Assembly: GCF_030445035.2 (NCBI RefSeq)
Contig: NC_080701.1
Coordinates: forward strand, 26,938,798-27,002,797
DNA: 64,000 bases
From: Dasypus novemcinctus
Lineage: Eukaryota > Chordata > Mammalia > Cingulata > Dasypodidae
Direction of reading: 5' to 3'
Made by a program: the position numbers and the translations under genes. Below are positions 1 to 12,100 of the stretch, piece by piece. Below the pieces are notes generated by a model. It did no database searches. It was not told the DNA's origin and saw only the letters and a list, made by a program, of their open reading frames with translations. Within the stretch, counting starts at the first letter, position 1. Each line of letters opens with the position of its first letter.

Positions 1-110
1 TGTATATGCCGCATTGGGTTTATCCATTCATCTGTCGATGGGCACTTGGGTTGCTTTTGTCTTTTGGCTCTTGTGAATAATGCTGCGATGAACATTGATA
101 AAACATCTAA
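1..110 (-). mobile_element. L1 ORF2 3' fragment
   Basis: The text reverse-complements the familiar L1 segment around 'caatagccaa' and the 'aatgtccatc' region found near the end of L1 ORF2 and the 3' UTR (plus-strand words: ttatccattcatctg, gggcacttgggttgc, gaataatgctgcgatgaaca). It runs off the left edge of the window. Confidence 0.8.
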
Positions 111-797
111 TTTTTGAACCACTACAGGCTGAGGTTTATGTTACACATGGCTGAGTCCAACAGATAGATATATGGGGGGGTGCAGGGGTGAGCATTTTAT
201 TTGCATATTAAGGAAAAGAGTGAATGAAGACTGGGGAAAATAAAGTGAAGGGACTGTAATAACCAGCAGGGGCTTTGACCCCGAACTGGAATGACAGGCG
301 CCTATGACAGGCTTCTGCAACCGGGCGTGATGAAGGGATAGGTCCAACTTCCAGAGAAGAAGCGTGGAAAAATTAGACAATATATCAGGATCCCAGCAAA
401 GCAAACCGAAGTTCAAAACAGTGCTCTGGTTCAACCAAGGAACGAGTGTGAAGACAGAGAAACTGAGGCAGAATCCAGTTTGATAGACTGAATCAAGAAA
501 GGGCAAGGATACGTAGAGAAAGAAAGCTAAGCTGCTATTAACTCTCTCCAAACAAATCTATCTTAGGCCCTAATGAAGGTGAGGACTGAAGATAGGATTC
601 TCAATACAAATGAGAGAAACTTCATTCTGGGTTGTTTATTCACAAAAGGAGGAATTGCCATAAAGACAGTGGGCTGTCCCCTGGACCAACTGATCATAGG
701 AAATCAGGGAGGCCCCTGGGTCTCGACACTTGAACCTAGGGCTAGATCTCCATTGGGGGTCTTTCCCCTTACTCTTAGTCTCTGCTTCTGTCCCGAT
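111..797. other. Unassigned intergenic sequence
   Basis: I recognise no repeat or gene here. The 136- and 194-codon open frames overlapping it have no domain and partly run into a SINE. Confidence 0.5.
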
Positions 798-814
798 ACT
801 AGGCCATTCTTTTT

Positions 815-1218
815 TCTCTCTCTCCCCTCCACCACCCCGTTGCCTGCTTTCTCTTGTCTATTCACTGTGTGTTCTTCTGTGTCTGCTTTATTCTCATTAG
901 GTGGCTCCGGGAACCAACCCTCGGACCTTCTGGAGTGGGAGAGAGGTGATCATTCGCTTGCACCACCTCAGCTCCCTGGTCTGCTGCATCTCTTATTGTC
1001 TCTCCTCTGTGCCTCTCGTTGCATCATCTTGCTGCGCCAGCTCTGTGTCGGCCAGCACTCCTGTGCAGGGCAGCATTCCCGCACAGGGTGGCATTCCCAC
1101 GTGGGCCGGCACCCCAAGTGGGCCAGCTTGCTTTCACCTGGAGGTCCTGGGCGTTGAACCCTGGACGGGGTTCTATATGGTAGATGGGGCCCAAGTGGTT
1201 GAGCCACATCTGCTTCCC
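815..1218 (-). mobile_element. tRNA-derived SINE (armadillo DAS-type, CAGATGTGGCTCAA head)
   Basis: In reverse orientation: the head (GGGAAGCAGATGTGGCTCAA) ends at 1218 and the tail side begins near 815. The target-site duplication ACTAGGCCATTCTTTTT is exact at 798-814 and 1219-1235. It is a diverged subfamily. Confidence 0.9.
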
Positions 1219-1235
1219 ACTAGGCCATTCTTTTT

Positions 1236-2110
1236 CACGTGCTTGAAAACATGGCCACCGTATTTTATGTCAAATAGATTCTGCCACAAGAGAGAGACGG
1301 CCTTGACTCTTTCTGGTCCCAAAATGAAAATTCCTGTGGAAATAATGCATTTGCCCAAGTTGGGTTAGGGGTCCATATCTGGGCCCGTCTGATACGGTCT
1401 AAGGGCCTGGGCACATGTGCTAACAGGGTCGTAGCAATGAAAACCACATGCATATTGTTGTGCGGGAGGGGAATAATTTAAAAATAATAGAAGGGGGGAA
1501 GGGGCTCTAGGCAGACAAAACAATGGGTAGCCACTACCTCTCGATAAAATCTTGACTCACTCAGAATTGGTGTGTGAATTTGGACAGACCTGGTTCTGAT
1601 GATGGAGTGAACCCAGCTCTGAAAAGTTCAGCACAACAAAGATATAGAGAATATAGACGGGATTCATTATTAATATGTGTCAAATATTATTAAGAGTAAA
1701 AATATGAAGTTGCTATAGATTGTTTTAAAAGAAAGTTCAAATTTTCTGTTTCAAATAAGACAACCTGGTGAGAAATTTTCTCTTTGTTTACCATGCCTAA
1801 GGAAAACCAAAAATGGGGGGGAAATTACTGAGAGCTGAGTTTATAATATGAAAAATAAATAAGGCATGCTAATGATGCTTCTACAAGAACAAAAAATCAA
1901 AACAAAAAAAAAAAAAGGAAAAAAATACAAAAAATAAAGAAAAAGAAAAAGAAGAAGTTATTTCAGGCCCTCTGTTAGTAACTGTGCCCCCCCATTAGCT
2001 CCCCAAGATTGTGGGTGCAGGTGGTCAAAACGGACTGATACAGAAATCTTTGATGACGTTTATGAGTGCTCAGCATGGAGCACTCACTCAACATAGTTCT
2101 CCACTGAATG
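1236..2110. other. Unassigned intergenic sequence with an A-rich tract
   Basis: Only an A-rich simple tract at about 1888-1957 stands out; it may be the decayed tail of a plus-strand retroelement. Otherwise I see nothing. Confidence 0.5.
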
Positions 2111-2114
2111 CTCA

Positions 2115-2215
2115 AACAATACCCACATTTACAATTGCAGAAATGAGACTTAGAGAGGGTTACAGAACTTGTCCGCGGCAAGCACGTGTAAACATTATAT
2201 AAGCAGAGACTTTAT
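2115..2215 (-). repeat. MIR fragment
   Basis: The words 'gcagaaatgagacttagaga' and 'ttacagaacttg' match the reverse complement of the conserved MIR core. Strongly diverged. Confidence 0.55.
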
Positions 2216-2455
2216 CTAATCCCTAACATGATTCCTGCAGTATCCCACACGTTCAGATACTTGGGGAGTCCAACACTTTTTAATCTACTGCCATCGCTAC
2301 TCCTCAATAATAAATAAATCATATTTTATATTGTGAACATATATTCAATAGTTAAGAACAGCTTAGGAAGTAAGGAAATGACAGAACTGGGGAAGTGGTT
2401 ATCAAAAAGCTGGGTTGCTCATTGGGAATCTATACAAGTTTTGAAAGAAAGACCA

Positions 2456-2857
2456 GGAAAGCAGACATGGCTCAACTCATAGAGCATCCGTCTACCATAT
2501 GGAGGGGTCCAGGGTTCGCTCCCCAGGGCCTCTGACCCGTGTGGAGCTGGCCCATGCACAGAGCTGCTGCGCGCAAGGAGTGCCCTGCCACACAGGAGTG
2601 CCCCCGCATATGGGTACCCCATGCACAAGGAGTGCGCCCCACGAGGAGAGCCACCCCGCGTGAAAATACAGCCCGCCAGGAATGGTGCCGCACACGCGAA
2701 GAGCTGACACAGCAAGATGATGCAACAAAAAAGAGACGCAGTTTCTCAGTGCTGCTGGATAATGCAAGCGGACAAAGCAGAACACACAGCGAATAGACAC
2801 AGAGAGCAGACAAGGGGGGGGGGGGGAAGGGGAGAGAAATAAATAAAATAAATCTTC
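2456..2857 (+). mobile_element. tRNA-derived SINE (DAS-type)
   Basis: The head is GCAGACATGGCTCAACTCAT and the tail is aaataaataaaataaatctt. The TSD AAGAAAGACCA is exact at 2445-2455 and 2858-2868. A poly-G run (2814-2826) precedes the tail. Confidence 0.93.
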
Positions 2858-3249
2858 AAGAAAGACCATGGATATCAGAATGCACATATATACAAACAAG
2901 GAAAATAATGGTTTTGGCAAATTCACCCTAATAAGAAGAATGACATATGCTGGCAGTGACTTTGCAGGAAGCAATATTTTTACACGATTGGGGGAATGAC
3001 ATGTGATGGCAGTCATTTTAAAAGAAGCATTGTTTTTACTGGATGGGGGGGCGGGAAAAAAACCTCTCTCAGACATTGCAAATACCAAGCTTTTCCTGCC
3101 ACCTACTGGCAATTGGTTGCAACTTTTTTAAAAACGTCTGAATAAGAAATAAAGAGCACCACTCCAAACATGGGAGTGCATACCACCCAGCTTAAGATAT
3201 AAAATATTATCAATAGAGCTTGAAATCTCCTGTATACCCCTCCCTGGCT

Positions 3250-5115
3250 GCATCTTCCTCCTCTGCAGAATTATCAATTAGCTTGAATTACATGTTTATC
3301 ATTCCAACATATTTCTTCATAGTATTTCTACACGTGTACGTATCTCTCAGCAATACTGGTTTTGTTTTGCATGCTTTGCAAGTTTATATAAATATTATTC
3401 TGTATGAAGCCATCTGCAGGTGATTTTTTTTTAACTCACATTATGTTTATGTTTATGTTGTTTATGAGATTCATCCAGGCTGATCAGTGTAGCTCTGCTT
3501 CATTTGATTTTATTGCTATGAAAGGAACAGTTGCTCTCCTTGCTGTGAAAGGAGTATTTTTCCATACTCTTTTTGATGGACATTTAGATCATTTCCAATT
3601 TCTAATCAGTACAACCACTGCTTCCCTGAACATTCTAGAACATGTCCCCACGTGTAAATATTGAGTTTCTTCATTAGGTAGCAATTGCTTTGTCATAATG
3701 TTTTCATATCTCCAGTGTTTCTTGTTATGGCCAAACTGTCCTCCAAAACTGTTGGACTGACTTAAGTCTGACCAGCAAGGAATGGTTTCCCACAGCGCCA
3801 CATCCTCACCCCCACTGGATATTGACAGCTTTTCTTAATTTTTCGTGGGAGTGCAATGATATCTCTTTGTGGCTTTAATTTCAAGTTTCTGATGGACTCT
3901 GGCATTGAATCTATGGATTAACTTGAGGAGAATCTTTATACCATTGAGCCTTTCTATCAATAAACATGTTTTCTTTTTTTTTCAAAGACTTATTTTATTT
4001 ATTTCTCTCCTCTTCCCCCCCATTGTCTGTTCTCTGTGTCCATTTTGCTGTGTGTTCTTCTGTGTCTGCTTATATTCTTGTCAGTGGCACTGGGAATCTG
4101 TGTCTCTTTCTGTTGCATCACTTTCCTGCATCAGCTCTCCGTGCGTGCGGCGCCACTCCTGGGCGGGCTGTGCTTTTTTCATGCGGGGCGGCTCTCCTTA
4201 CGGGGCGCACTCCTTGTGCATGGGGGACCCCTACACGAAGCCGCCCCTGTGTGGCATGGCACTCCTTGCATGCAGCAGCACTGCACATGGGCCAGCTCAC
4301 CACACGGGTCAGGAGGCTCTGGGGAGTGAACCTTGGACCCTCCCATATGGTAGGCCGACACTATCAGTTAAGCCACATCTGCTTCCCTAAATATGTTTTC
4401 TTTAGGTCACCTTGAATAAAGCTCTTTAATTTTCCCCATAAAGATTTTGCATTTCTTTTGTTAGAGTAATTCTTAGGTATTTTTATATATTTTATTACTA
4501 CTATAACTGTATTGTTTTAAAATAGCATTCCTAACTGACTTTTTGCTGGAGTATATTCATGTACCTAATTTTTTATGTTGATTTTATGTCCAGCAACTGT
4601 GGTAAATTCTTTCACTAATCTCTAACAATTTATTTATAGAAGCTTTTGGGTTTTATATAAAGGTAATTGTATTTTATATGAATTTTGACAGTCTTTTTTT
4701 TTCCTTTTAAAATTCTTATTCCTTTAATTTAATTTGTAATGCTGTTTATGATCAAGCACAACATTGAATAGAAATGGTAAAAGCAAGCACCATGCTTCAG
4801 TCCTTGATCATATTGGGAAGTATTTTTTTATTCCTAGTTTTCTAAAAAAATTTTAGAGTCATGAATGTGTGTTGAATTTTATCTTTTTCCCCTATATATG
4901 TCGATAATTCCAGTTGGCTTGTCCCTCTTATTCTGTTAATGCAATGAATTACATGAACAGATTTTTCCAAAGTTAAAGCATCCAAGCATTTCTGAGACAA
5001 ACTTACCTTAAGTTTATATCAGAGTAAGTGAGATTAGCCTGTAAGTTTCTTTCCTCCTATTGATTTGTCTGGTTATGGTATATTAGCCTCGTAAAATAAG
5101 TTGGAGCATATTCTT
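3250..5115 (-). mobile_element. L1 ORF2, old, split by a SINE
   Basis: The plus strand reads as reverse-complemented L1 ORF2. The 3' region lies at 3.25-3.96 kb (accgccacatcctcacc-like and gtggctttaatttcaag words). After a SINE at 3977-4388, the reverse-transcriptase region continues to 5.1 kb (attgaatagaaatggtaaaa, gtctggttatggtat). It is heavily mutated with no coding capacity. Confidence 0.85.
3977..4388 (-). mobile_element. tRNA-derived SINE (DAS-type) inside L1
   Basis: Reverse orientation, with the poly-T side at 3977 and head GGGAAGCAGATGTGGCTTAA ending at 4387. The near-exact TSD aaacatgttttcttt (3962-3976) versus aaatatgttttcttt (4389-4403) shows it entered an existing L1. Confidence 0.93.
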
Positions 5116-6765
5116 TTATTGTGTGTTATCTGCCATGAAAATTAAGACTCAGTAGAAGTATTTTCTCCTGGATTCCAGAGGGGCAGAGTGCCATTTCAGT
5201 TTTGCAAAAGTATAATCTATTAAATTGTAGGTTAGAAATACAGAAGAAAGCAAGGGCTTTCCACAAGAAAATACAGTATTATTAAATCAGTCTGTTTTGT
5301 CCAAGATTCACATGATTATGTGAAATTGGTTTCTTACAGAAAACTACTTCTGAGCTAGCTGTTTTTGTAAGAAAGTTTTTTTTTTCTTAAAGACTATTAC
5401 ATTTAATGTATTAGAAGTTCTGTTTCTTTATTTTGGGGGTAATTCCGGGGACACTAAATTTTTAAAAAGTAATTAATTAGTCTCTCTGAACCAATCAGAA
5501 CAGAGATCCTATTTTTAGAACCTGTCCTTTATTGTATTTATACCTTCCAGAGGTTGAAAATACTTCTTACACATAAATAGACATGAGATTTCTCGATTTC
5601 AGCTGTGCAAATACCCAGCGAGCTTACAGCTTCAATTTTACAACATCAGTCACTGTCAAAACTACACAAAGAAAAAAAAATTCACCAGTCCAGATGACAA
5701 GATACCACCTTAATTAATTTGGGCTCACAAAGAGACAAACAACAACCAAAAATGGAAAAAATAATAATAATAAGCCAGATCTTTGATCTCTCACCCAACA
5801 ACAAATAGGCCACCATCACCTCTACCGAATGGTCAGATTATAAAATCAAGTTCCCAATCATTGCTGTCACCAATGGGGAATGATTTGCTGGCCATGTAGA
5901 AACCATAGTCATGTATACCTAGGGTGTTTTCTCAAAAACCAAGTAAAGTCTACTCTAGTGGTTCATTATATACCTGTGCCTGGACCCCTTTAGGGAAAGG
6001 GACACCACCTAAACCCTAAAGAGATGAACAGGCTTGACCCAAGAAAGACAGAAACAAAATTGAAAATACAGAATCCAGAGCAAAAAGAAATACAGAAAAT
6101 CAGAGATTCAAGGAAGGTAAAGTCCTATTTCCACTTGGGATTCATTCTAGGAGCCAAGAAAAGATGCCCCTGGGGTTAAGCAGTCCATGAGGTGTCCTTG
6201 GATAACACGGTTTAATTGGCTTTGGCAGGTGTGTCCACTTGGACGTATTGATGGAGCCTCCAAAGCTGTCAATGTAAAAAGCAAGACTGTTACACAACAT
6301 AAAGTGAGTGCATGTTAAAGAAGCAACACGATAAGCTGCTTCAAAGAGAACATGAAAGCTTGAGTATGTAAAGGTATTGAAGACAGAGGATTGCTAAATT
6401 AAATACAGAACAAATTAATGACTGCAGGGCAATAAAACTGCAAACCTTTGGGGTTATTCCTCCTACAAGACAATAATCCTATGCAATTCTATCCAAGCAA
6501 AAATCTACAAGTTAACATATAATTTGAGAGTCTTGGTCCTAAGCAGTAGTAAATAGAAAATCAAACAAAGATCTGATTTCTTGGAAAATTAAATAATCTT
6601 GGCATGTGCCCATTAGATAATGTGCCAGTGTGACACTGAAGGCACATGCAGTCATCCTTTAACTAGTTCCGTGTTTTAGATCATTTTTCTTAACAATCCA
6701 TCTATCTATCGACTGCCTATTATATGATTAGCATGTTGATGGACACTGTGGGGTCCACGGTGAAT
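5116..6765. other. Unassigned intergenic sequence
   Basis: AT-rich, apparently single-copy. I see no coding region or repeat that I can name. Confidence 0.5.
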
Positions 6766-6779
6766 AAGACACGGTCTTT

Positions 6780-7152
6780 TTTTTTTTTTTTTAAAGATTT
6801 ATTTATTTATTTAATTTCCCCCCCTCCCCTGGTTGTCTGTTCTTGGTGTCTATTTGCTGCGTCTTGTTTCTTTGGCGGCTTCTGTTGTCCTCAGCGGCAC
6901 GGGAAGTGTGGGCGGCGCCATTCCTGGGCAGGCTGCACTTTCTTTTCACGCTGGGCGGCTTTCCTCACGGGCGCACTCCTTGCGCGTGGGGCTCCCCCAC
7001 GCGGGGGACACCCTGCGTGGCAGGGCACTCCTTGCGCGCATCAGCACTGCGCATGGCCAGCTCCACACGGGTCAAGGAGGCCGGGGGTTTGAACCGCGGA
7101 CCTCCCATATGGTAGACGGACGCCCTAACCACTGGGCCAAAGTCCGTTTCCC
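6780..7152 (-). mobile_element. Young tRNA-derived SINE (GGGAAACGGACTTTGGCCCA head)
   Basis: Reverse orientation, with an uninterrupted poly-T (poly-A tail) at 6778-6792 and the tRNA-like A box (TGGCCCAGTGGTTAGGG) and B box (CGGTTCAAAC) intact. TSD AAGACACGGTCTTT is exact at 6766-6779 and 7153-7166. It is nearly identical to the copy at 7792-8167, implying recent activity. Confidence 0.95.
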
Positions 7153-7589
7153 AAGACACGGTCTTTGCTTCCAAGTATCACACAGTCTAGTGGAGAGAGA
7201 CAGGCGTGAGAACAAGTTCAGTGAAATATTAGATGTGCTGTGATTTTAAAAAGTCTCCATGGGATATATAGGGAAGACACAGAGGAGGGAGCAGTCTGGC
7301 CTACTAGGGAACCACAAAAGGCCAGAGGCATTTCCCAGGAGGGGAAGCCAATCCAGGTTGAAGGAATAACTGATCAAAGGCACGAAGATGTGAATCAGCC
7401 AGTCACTTCATTTGTCTCAACCACTGATTTTGGCCTTTAATTACATACTGTCCTGAATTGTCACTTACCTGCTTTGTGTAATATCAGCATTACATGCTCG
7501 GGGTGGGGAAATGCTGGGCAGAGATTGTCTTATATGTTTTTGCAAAAATTGAGAGGTGGTGGGCAGCTCATGGGATGTGTAAAATTCTG

Positions 7590-7685
7590 GAAAATTGACG
7601 TTTGGAAACTAAGTTCAAATCTCAGCTCTACCACTTGTTAGCTGTGAGAGCTAGGATGTGTTAACTCATTTCTCCCTGCAAAACC
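7590..7685 (+). repeat. MIR 5' fragment
   Basis: The words 'ttcaaatctcagctctacca' and 'cttgttagctgtgag' match the MIR segment after its tRNA-like head. Confidence 0.6.
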
Positions 7686-7791
7686 TTTGTGTCAAAGGGA
7701 CACAAACCCACATACCACTAGCACCATGAGATACACATAAAGAAGAGGGTTTATTTGGAACTTGGCAGGCAGAAAGCTTCTTTCTGTCTTT

Positions 7792-8167
7792 TTTTTTTTT
7801 TTTTTTTTTAAAAGATTTATTTATTTAATTTCCCCCCCTCCCCTGGTTGTCTGTTCTTGGTGTCAGTTTGCTGCGTCTTGTTTCTTTGTCCGCTTCTGTT
7901 GTCGTCAGCGGCACGGGAAGTGTGGGCGGCGCCATTCCTGGGCAGGCTGCTCCCTCTTTTCACGCTGGGCGGCTTTCCTCACGGGCGCACTCCTTGCGCG
8001 TGGGGCTCCCCCACGCGGGGGACACCCTTGCGTGGCACGGCACTCCTTGCGCGCATCAGGACTGCGCATGGCCAGCTCCACACGGGTCAAGGAGGCCCGG
8101 GGTTTGAACCGCGGACCTCCCATATGGTAGACGGACGCCCTAACCACTGGGCCAAAGTCCGTTTCCC
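7792..8167 (-). mobile_element. Young tRNA-derived SINE (GGGAAACGGACTTTGGCCCA head)
   Basis: Reverse orientation with a clean poly-T of about 20 bases. TSD TCTTTCTGTCTTT is exact at 7779-7791 and 8168-8180. It belongs to the same subfamily as 6780-7152, with only a few differences. Confidence 0.95.
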
Positions 8168-8184
8168 TCTTTCTGTCTTTAGAC

Positions 8185-8404
8185 AGAAATTGTTTATAGT
8201 ACTATTTTAACAATTTCTCACTAGTTGTAACGAAGGTAACTACTGTTAAAAAAAAGAAAGTACAATTACAAAAAAAGTGCTATCATCAATTATAACAAAT
8301 ATTCCACACCAATGCAAGGTGTTGGTGGTGGGTGGTACATGGGAATTCTGTATTTTGGGCATGATTGGTCTGTAAACCCACGACTTCTCTTAAAAAAAAA
8401 AAAA
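8185..8404 (+). mobile_element. L1 3' UTR end with poly-A
   Basis: The ending 'caatgcaaggtgttggtggt' followed by gtaaacccacgacttctctt and a poly-A is shared with L1 3' ends at 41.2-41.5 kb and 24.6 kb in this window, so it is a truncated L1 tail. Confidence 0.75.
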
Positions 8405-9043
8405 GAACTAAGGGAAATCAGGAAAATGATAGATGAACACAAAGAGATTATCAATAGAGGTGATAATTATGAAAAGGAACCAAACAGAACTGAAGACCAC
8501 AGTAACAGAAACAGAAAATTCCCTAGAGGGGTTCAACAGCAGATTGGAGCTAGCAAAAGAAAGAATCAATGAAGATGAAGATAAAACAATTGAAACCATC
8601 CAGTGTGAGGAGCAGAGAGAAGAAGAAAAGTTAACAGAGGCTGAGGAACCTGTGGGGCATCACCAAGCATAACAATGTATGCATTGCAGGAGTCTCAGAA
8701 GAAGAGAGCAAGGGGCAGAGAATACTCAAAGAAATAATAGCTGAAAACTTCCCAAATTTAATAAAAGGCATGAATATATATATATCCAAGATGCTCAATG
8801 AACTCCAAACAGGATAAACCCAAATATACCTACCCCAAAAATATTATAATCACTCTATCAAATGCAAAAATACAAAGAGTGTTCTGAAAGCTGCAAGAGA
8901 AAAACAATGTGTTATGTATAAAGGAGTCCCAATTAGATTGAGTGCCAATTTCTCACCAGAAACCTTGGAGGCAAGAAGGTAGTGGGTTGAAATACTTAAA
9001 AGTGCTGAAAGAAAACAACTGCCAACCAAGAATTTTATATCTG

Positions 9044-9444
9044 AATGGCAGACTTGGCCCAGTGGTTAGGGCATCCATCTACCACATGGGAGGTCTGCAG
9101 TTCAAACCCTGGGCCTCCTTGACCCGTGTGGAGCTGGCCCATGCACAGTGCTGATGGGTGCAAGGAGTGCCATGCCATGCAGGGGTGTCCCCCGCGTAGG
9201 GGAGCCCCACGCACAAGGAGTGCACCCCATAAGGAGCCACCCAGCGCGAAAGAAAGTGCAGCCTGCCTAAGAATGGCGCCACCCACACGGAGAGCTGACA
9301 CAACAAGTTGACGCAATAAAAAGAAACACAGATTCCTGTGCCACTGACAACAACAGAAGCAGACAAAAAAGATGCAGCAAATAGACACAGAGAACAGACA
9401 ACCGGGTGGAGGGGAGAGAAATAAATAAATCTTAAAAAAAAAAA
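9044..9444 (+). mobile_element. tRNA-derived SINE (DAS-type) inside L1 ORF1
   Basis: Head GGCAGACTTGGCCCAGTGGT, with a poly-A tail ending near 9446. TSD AAGAATTTTATATCTG is exact at 9028-9043 and 9445-9460 and matches L1 ORF1 sequence. Confidence 0.95.
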
Positions 9445-9489
9445 AAGAATTTTATATCTGGAAAGAGTTTCTATCAAAAATGAGGGTGA

Positions 9490-9904
9490 GTGAAGCAGAC
9501 TTGGCCCAATGAATAGGGTATCCGCCTACCACATGGGAAGTGCGTGGTTCAAACCCCGGGCCTCCTTGACCCGTGTGGAGCTGGCCCATGCGCAGTGCTG
9601 ATGCATGCAAGGAGTGCTATGCCACACGGAGTGTCCCCTGCGTAGGGGAGCCCCACACACAAGGAGTGCACCCCATAAGGAGAGCCACCCAGCGTGAAAG
9701 AAAGTGCAGCCTGCCCAGGAATGGCGCCACTCACACAGAGAGCTGACACAACAAGATGATGCAACAAAAAGAAACACAGATTCCCAGTGCTGCTGCTAAG
9801 GATAGAAGCAGTCCCAGAAGAACACACAGCGAATGTACACAGACAGCAGACAACTGGGGGGGGGGGCGAAGAGAAATAAATAAAAAATAAATCTTAAAAA
9901 AAAA
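9490..9904 (+). mobile_element. tRNA-derived SINE (DAS-type) inside L1 ORF1
   Basis: Head AAGCAGACTTGGCCCAATGA, tail aaataaaaaataaatctt plus poly-A. Short TSD AGGGTGA at 9483-9489 and 9905-9911. It lies only about 30 bp of L1 after the previous SINE. Confidence 0.92.
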
Positions 9905-10060
9905 AGGGTGAAATTAAGACATTCCCACATAAAGAAAGGCTGAGGGAGTTTGTCACCATGAGACTAGCCCTACAAGTAATGCTAAAGGGAGTTTTGCAGG
10001 TTGAAAGGAAAGGACACTAGACAACAGATCAAAGCCACCTGAAGAAATAAAGGGGAGTTT

Positions 10061-12100
10061 TCAGACATTGTTTTTTCTAATATTTTTACTGTTCCTTTCT
10101 GTCTTCCCTTCTTGTGCAGATAATGCATTGTGCATATGTTGGAACAGTTAATAATGATCCACATTCTTTGAGTCTGTTCACTTTTCTGCATTCCTTTTTC
10201 TTTCTGGTTTTCAGATTGCATGATCTCTAGCAATCTATTTTCAAGTTTGTTTCTGCCATTTGAAACTAGTGTGGAACCCTTCTAGTGAATTACTCATTTT
10301 GATTATTGTACTTTTCAACCCCAGAATTTCCATTTGTTTCTTTTTTCATTCCTCTTTATATTTTCTTTTGATAAAATATTATCTTTATATCTTCCTTTAT
10401 TTCTGTAAACAGGGTTTCCTTTTGTTCTTTGCACATATAGTGGCTGCTGTGAAGTCTTTCTTAAATCTGACATCTGGGGTCTCTTACAGTTTCTGTTCTG
10501 TATGGTTTATACTCCATACACAACACATACACTCCATGTGTATGTTACACTCTTCTGTTTCCTTGCACATCACATTAACAATAGATATTTTATAGCAACT
10601 TTGGACACTAGTCTTGCCCCCTACCCTACCCTCACCCCAACAATGGTTTGTTGCTATTGTTAGTTTTTTATTTAGTGACTTGGCTGGACTTGGTGTTATC
10701 TATTCTTGTCATAGTGTGAAGCACCTGATGCCATTCCTTAGATGGTGCAAACTTGGGCAGGGACACAGTCACACTGGGATGACAATGGTTTCAGTAGGGC
10801 TCATTGTTTCTCTGATCTTCTACTAATCTGTCTGCCTTTTTGGCTATCACACTGAGATGCTAGCCTCCACTAATTGCCAGCCCAGTGCCCAATTGTTTGG
10901 GACAATGTCCTGGGGTATACATTGCTCCACATTATGATCCAATTAAATTTGGGCCCCTTTACAAGGGTAGTTTTTGAGATCATTCTTTGAGGTTTGTTCT
11001 GACCCCCAGCCCCTGCAAGGACTCCTCTTAGCCGTTGTTCTATTTTTATTTTTTTCTAGCAAACCAACTAGCCTATGGTTAAGCTTTTTGCTCTCAGGGA
11101 ACTACCCATCTCCTCTTAATTGCCTACCATCAATTTTTCAGTTGTTTTTGAAAGCATCATTAGGCTTGAATTTTCCCACATTCTGTCCTCTGGTGAGAGC
11201 TTCAGAATTGTATTTTTACTACTGTCAAGCAGGAGGTCAAGCCCTGGTAAACTGATCGTGTTTTGATATTCCAGAGAAACCACACGGGAGGCCAGCAGGG
11301 GCCTTCTGTTAATTACTTACAATGCCCAATGGCCAGCACGTCGGGAAGGATGCTCCGCACTGCCCATCAGGTAGAGCCAGGTTATGTACCACTAAGCAGC
11401 AGACGGGTAGAGAGTGATAATGCAAGGAATAGCAGGGAAAGTCAACCTTATGATTACTAGACTTTATGATTGTAATCTCAGTAAGTACTTCTGATGGTTA
11501 TCCCAACTTATTCTTCCTGCTATGCAGGGGGGCTGCTGGCCACAGCCGTCCCATTCTAGGCCTTAGGGGTCGTGGAAAGGGCATTCCTGCCTCCACTTAC
11601 CACTATAACTACTTGCCACTATGCTGCATAAAATCTCTGAGCCAATGCTCTGCAACTGGAGGTGGGGACAGTGACCTGCTTCTCTAGAAGTGACACTCCT
11701 TAGAAGCAGGGCTCAGTGGGTACAGTAACATCTAGTCTATTTGGCTGGCATTCCCAGTGTGGAACCTCCACCCTATGAACAAGCTATGGAAAAAGAGGGA
11801 ATTCTCAGCTTGCTGCACCTGAGCTAGAGCCTCTACCAGATATCTGGCTGGGGGGAGGCCCTGACCTCTTGATTGTGCTCCCCTGGCATTTAGCCTCTGC
11901 AACTGGGAGCTGTGGTGGTGGGGGAGGGCATGAGAAACACCAGCAGCCTGCCCTACAGCGGGAAGTCCCATAGCCCTTGATTGGGAGCTGGGGGAAAGGA
12001 ACCCCCATCTTCTTGAACATACCTACCGAGTGCAGCTTCTGTCACACTGACCTGGGGGGCAGAAGGGGGAGGCTAAGGAATAAATTGACTCAAAGGCCAC
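10061..12100. other. Unassigned intergenic sequence
   Basis: Parts of 10.2-10.6 kb (words like 'ctgacatctggggtctctta') resemble old L1-derived sequence, but I cannot place them firmly. No gene is seen. Confidence 0.4.

Larger units (their letters stand above)
8405..10060 (+). mobile_element. L1 ORF1 (dead), split by two SINEs
   Basis: ORF1-like sequence in three pieces (8405-9043, 9461-9489, 9912-10060) holds the coiled-coil (glutamate/asparagine-rich) part and the conserved RNA-binding part (attagattgagtgccaattt, tctcaccagaaaccttggag). It is broken by stops. No ORF2 follows, so this may be an ORF1-only (HAL1-like) element. Confidence 0.75.

Noticed and set aside
6843-8210. Several overlapping frames sharing near-identical peptides
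   Set aside because: They are translations of two nearly identical SINEs, not a gene duplication.
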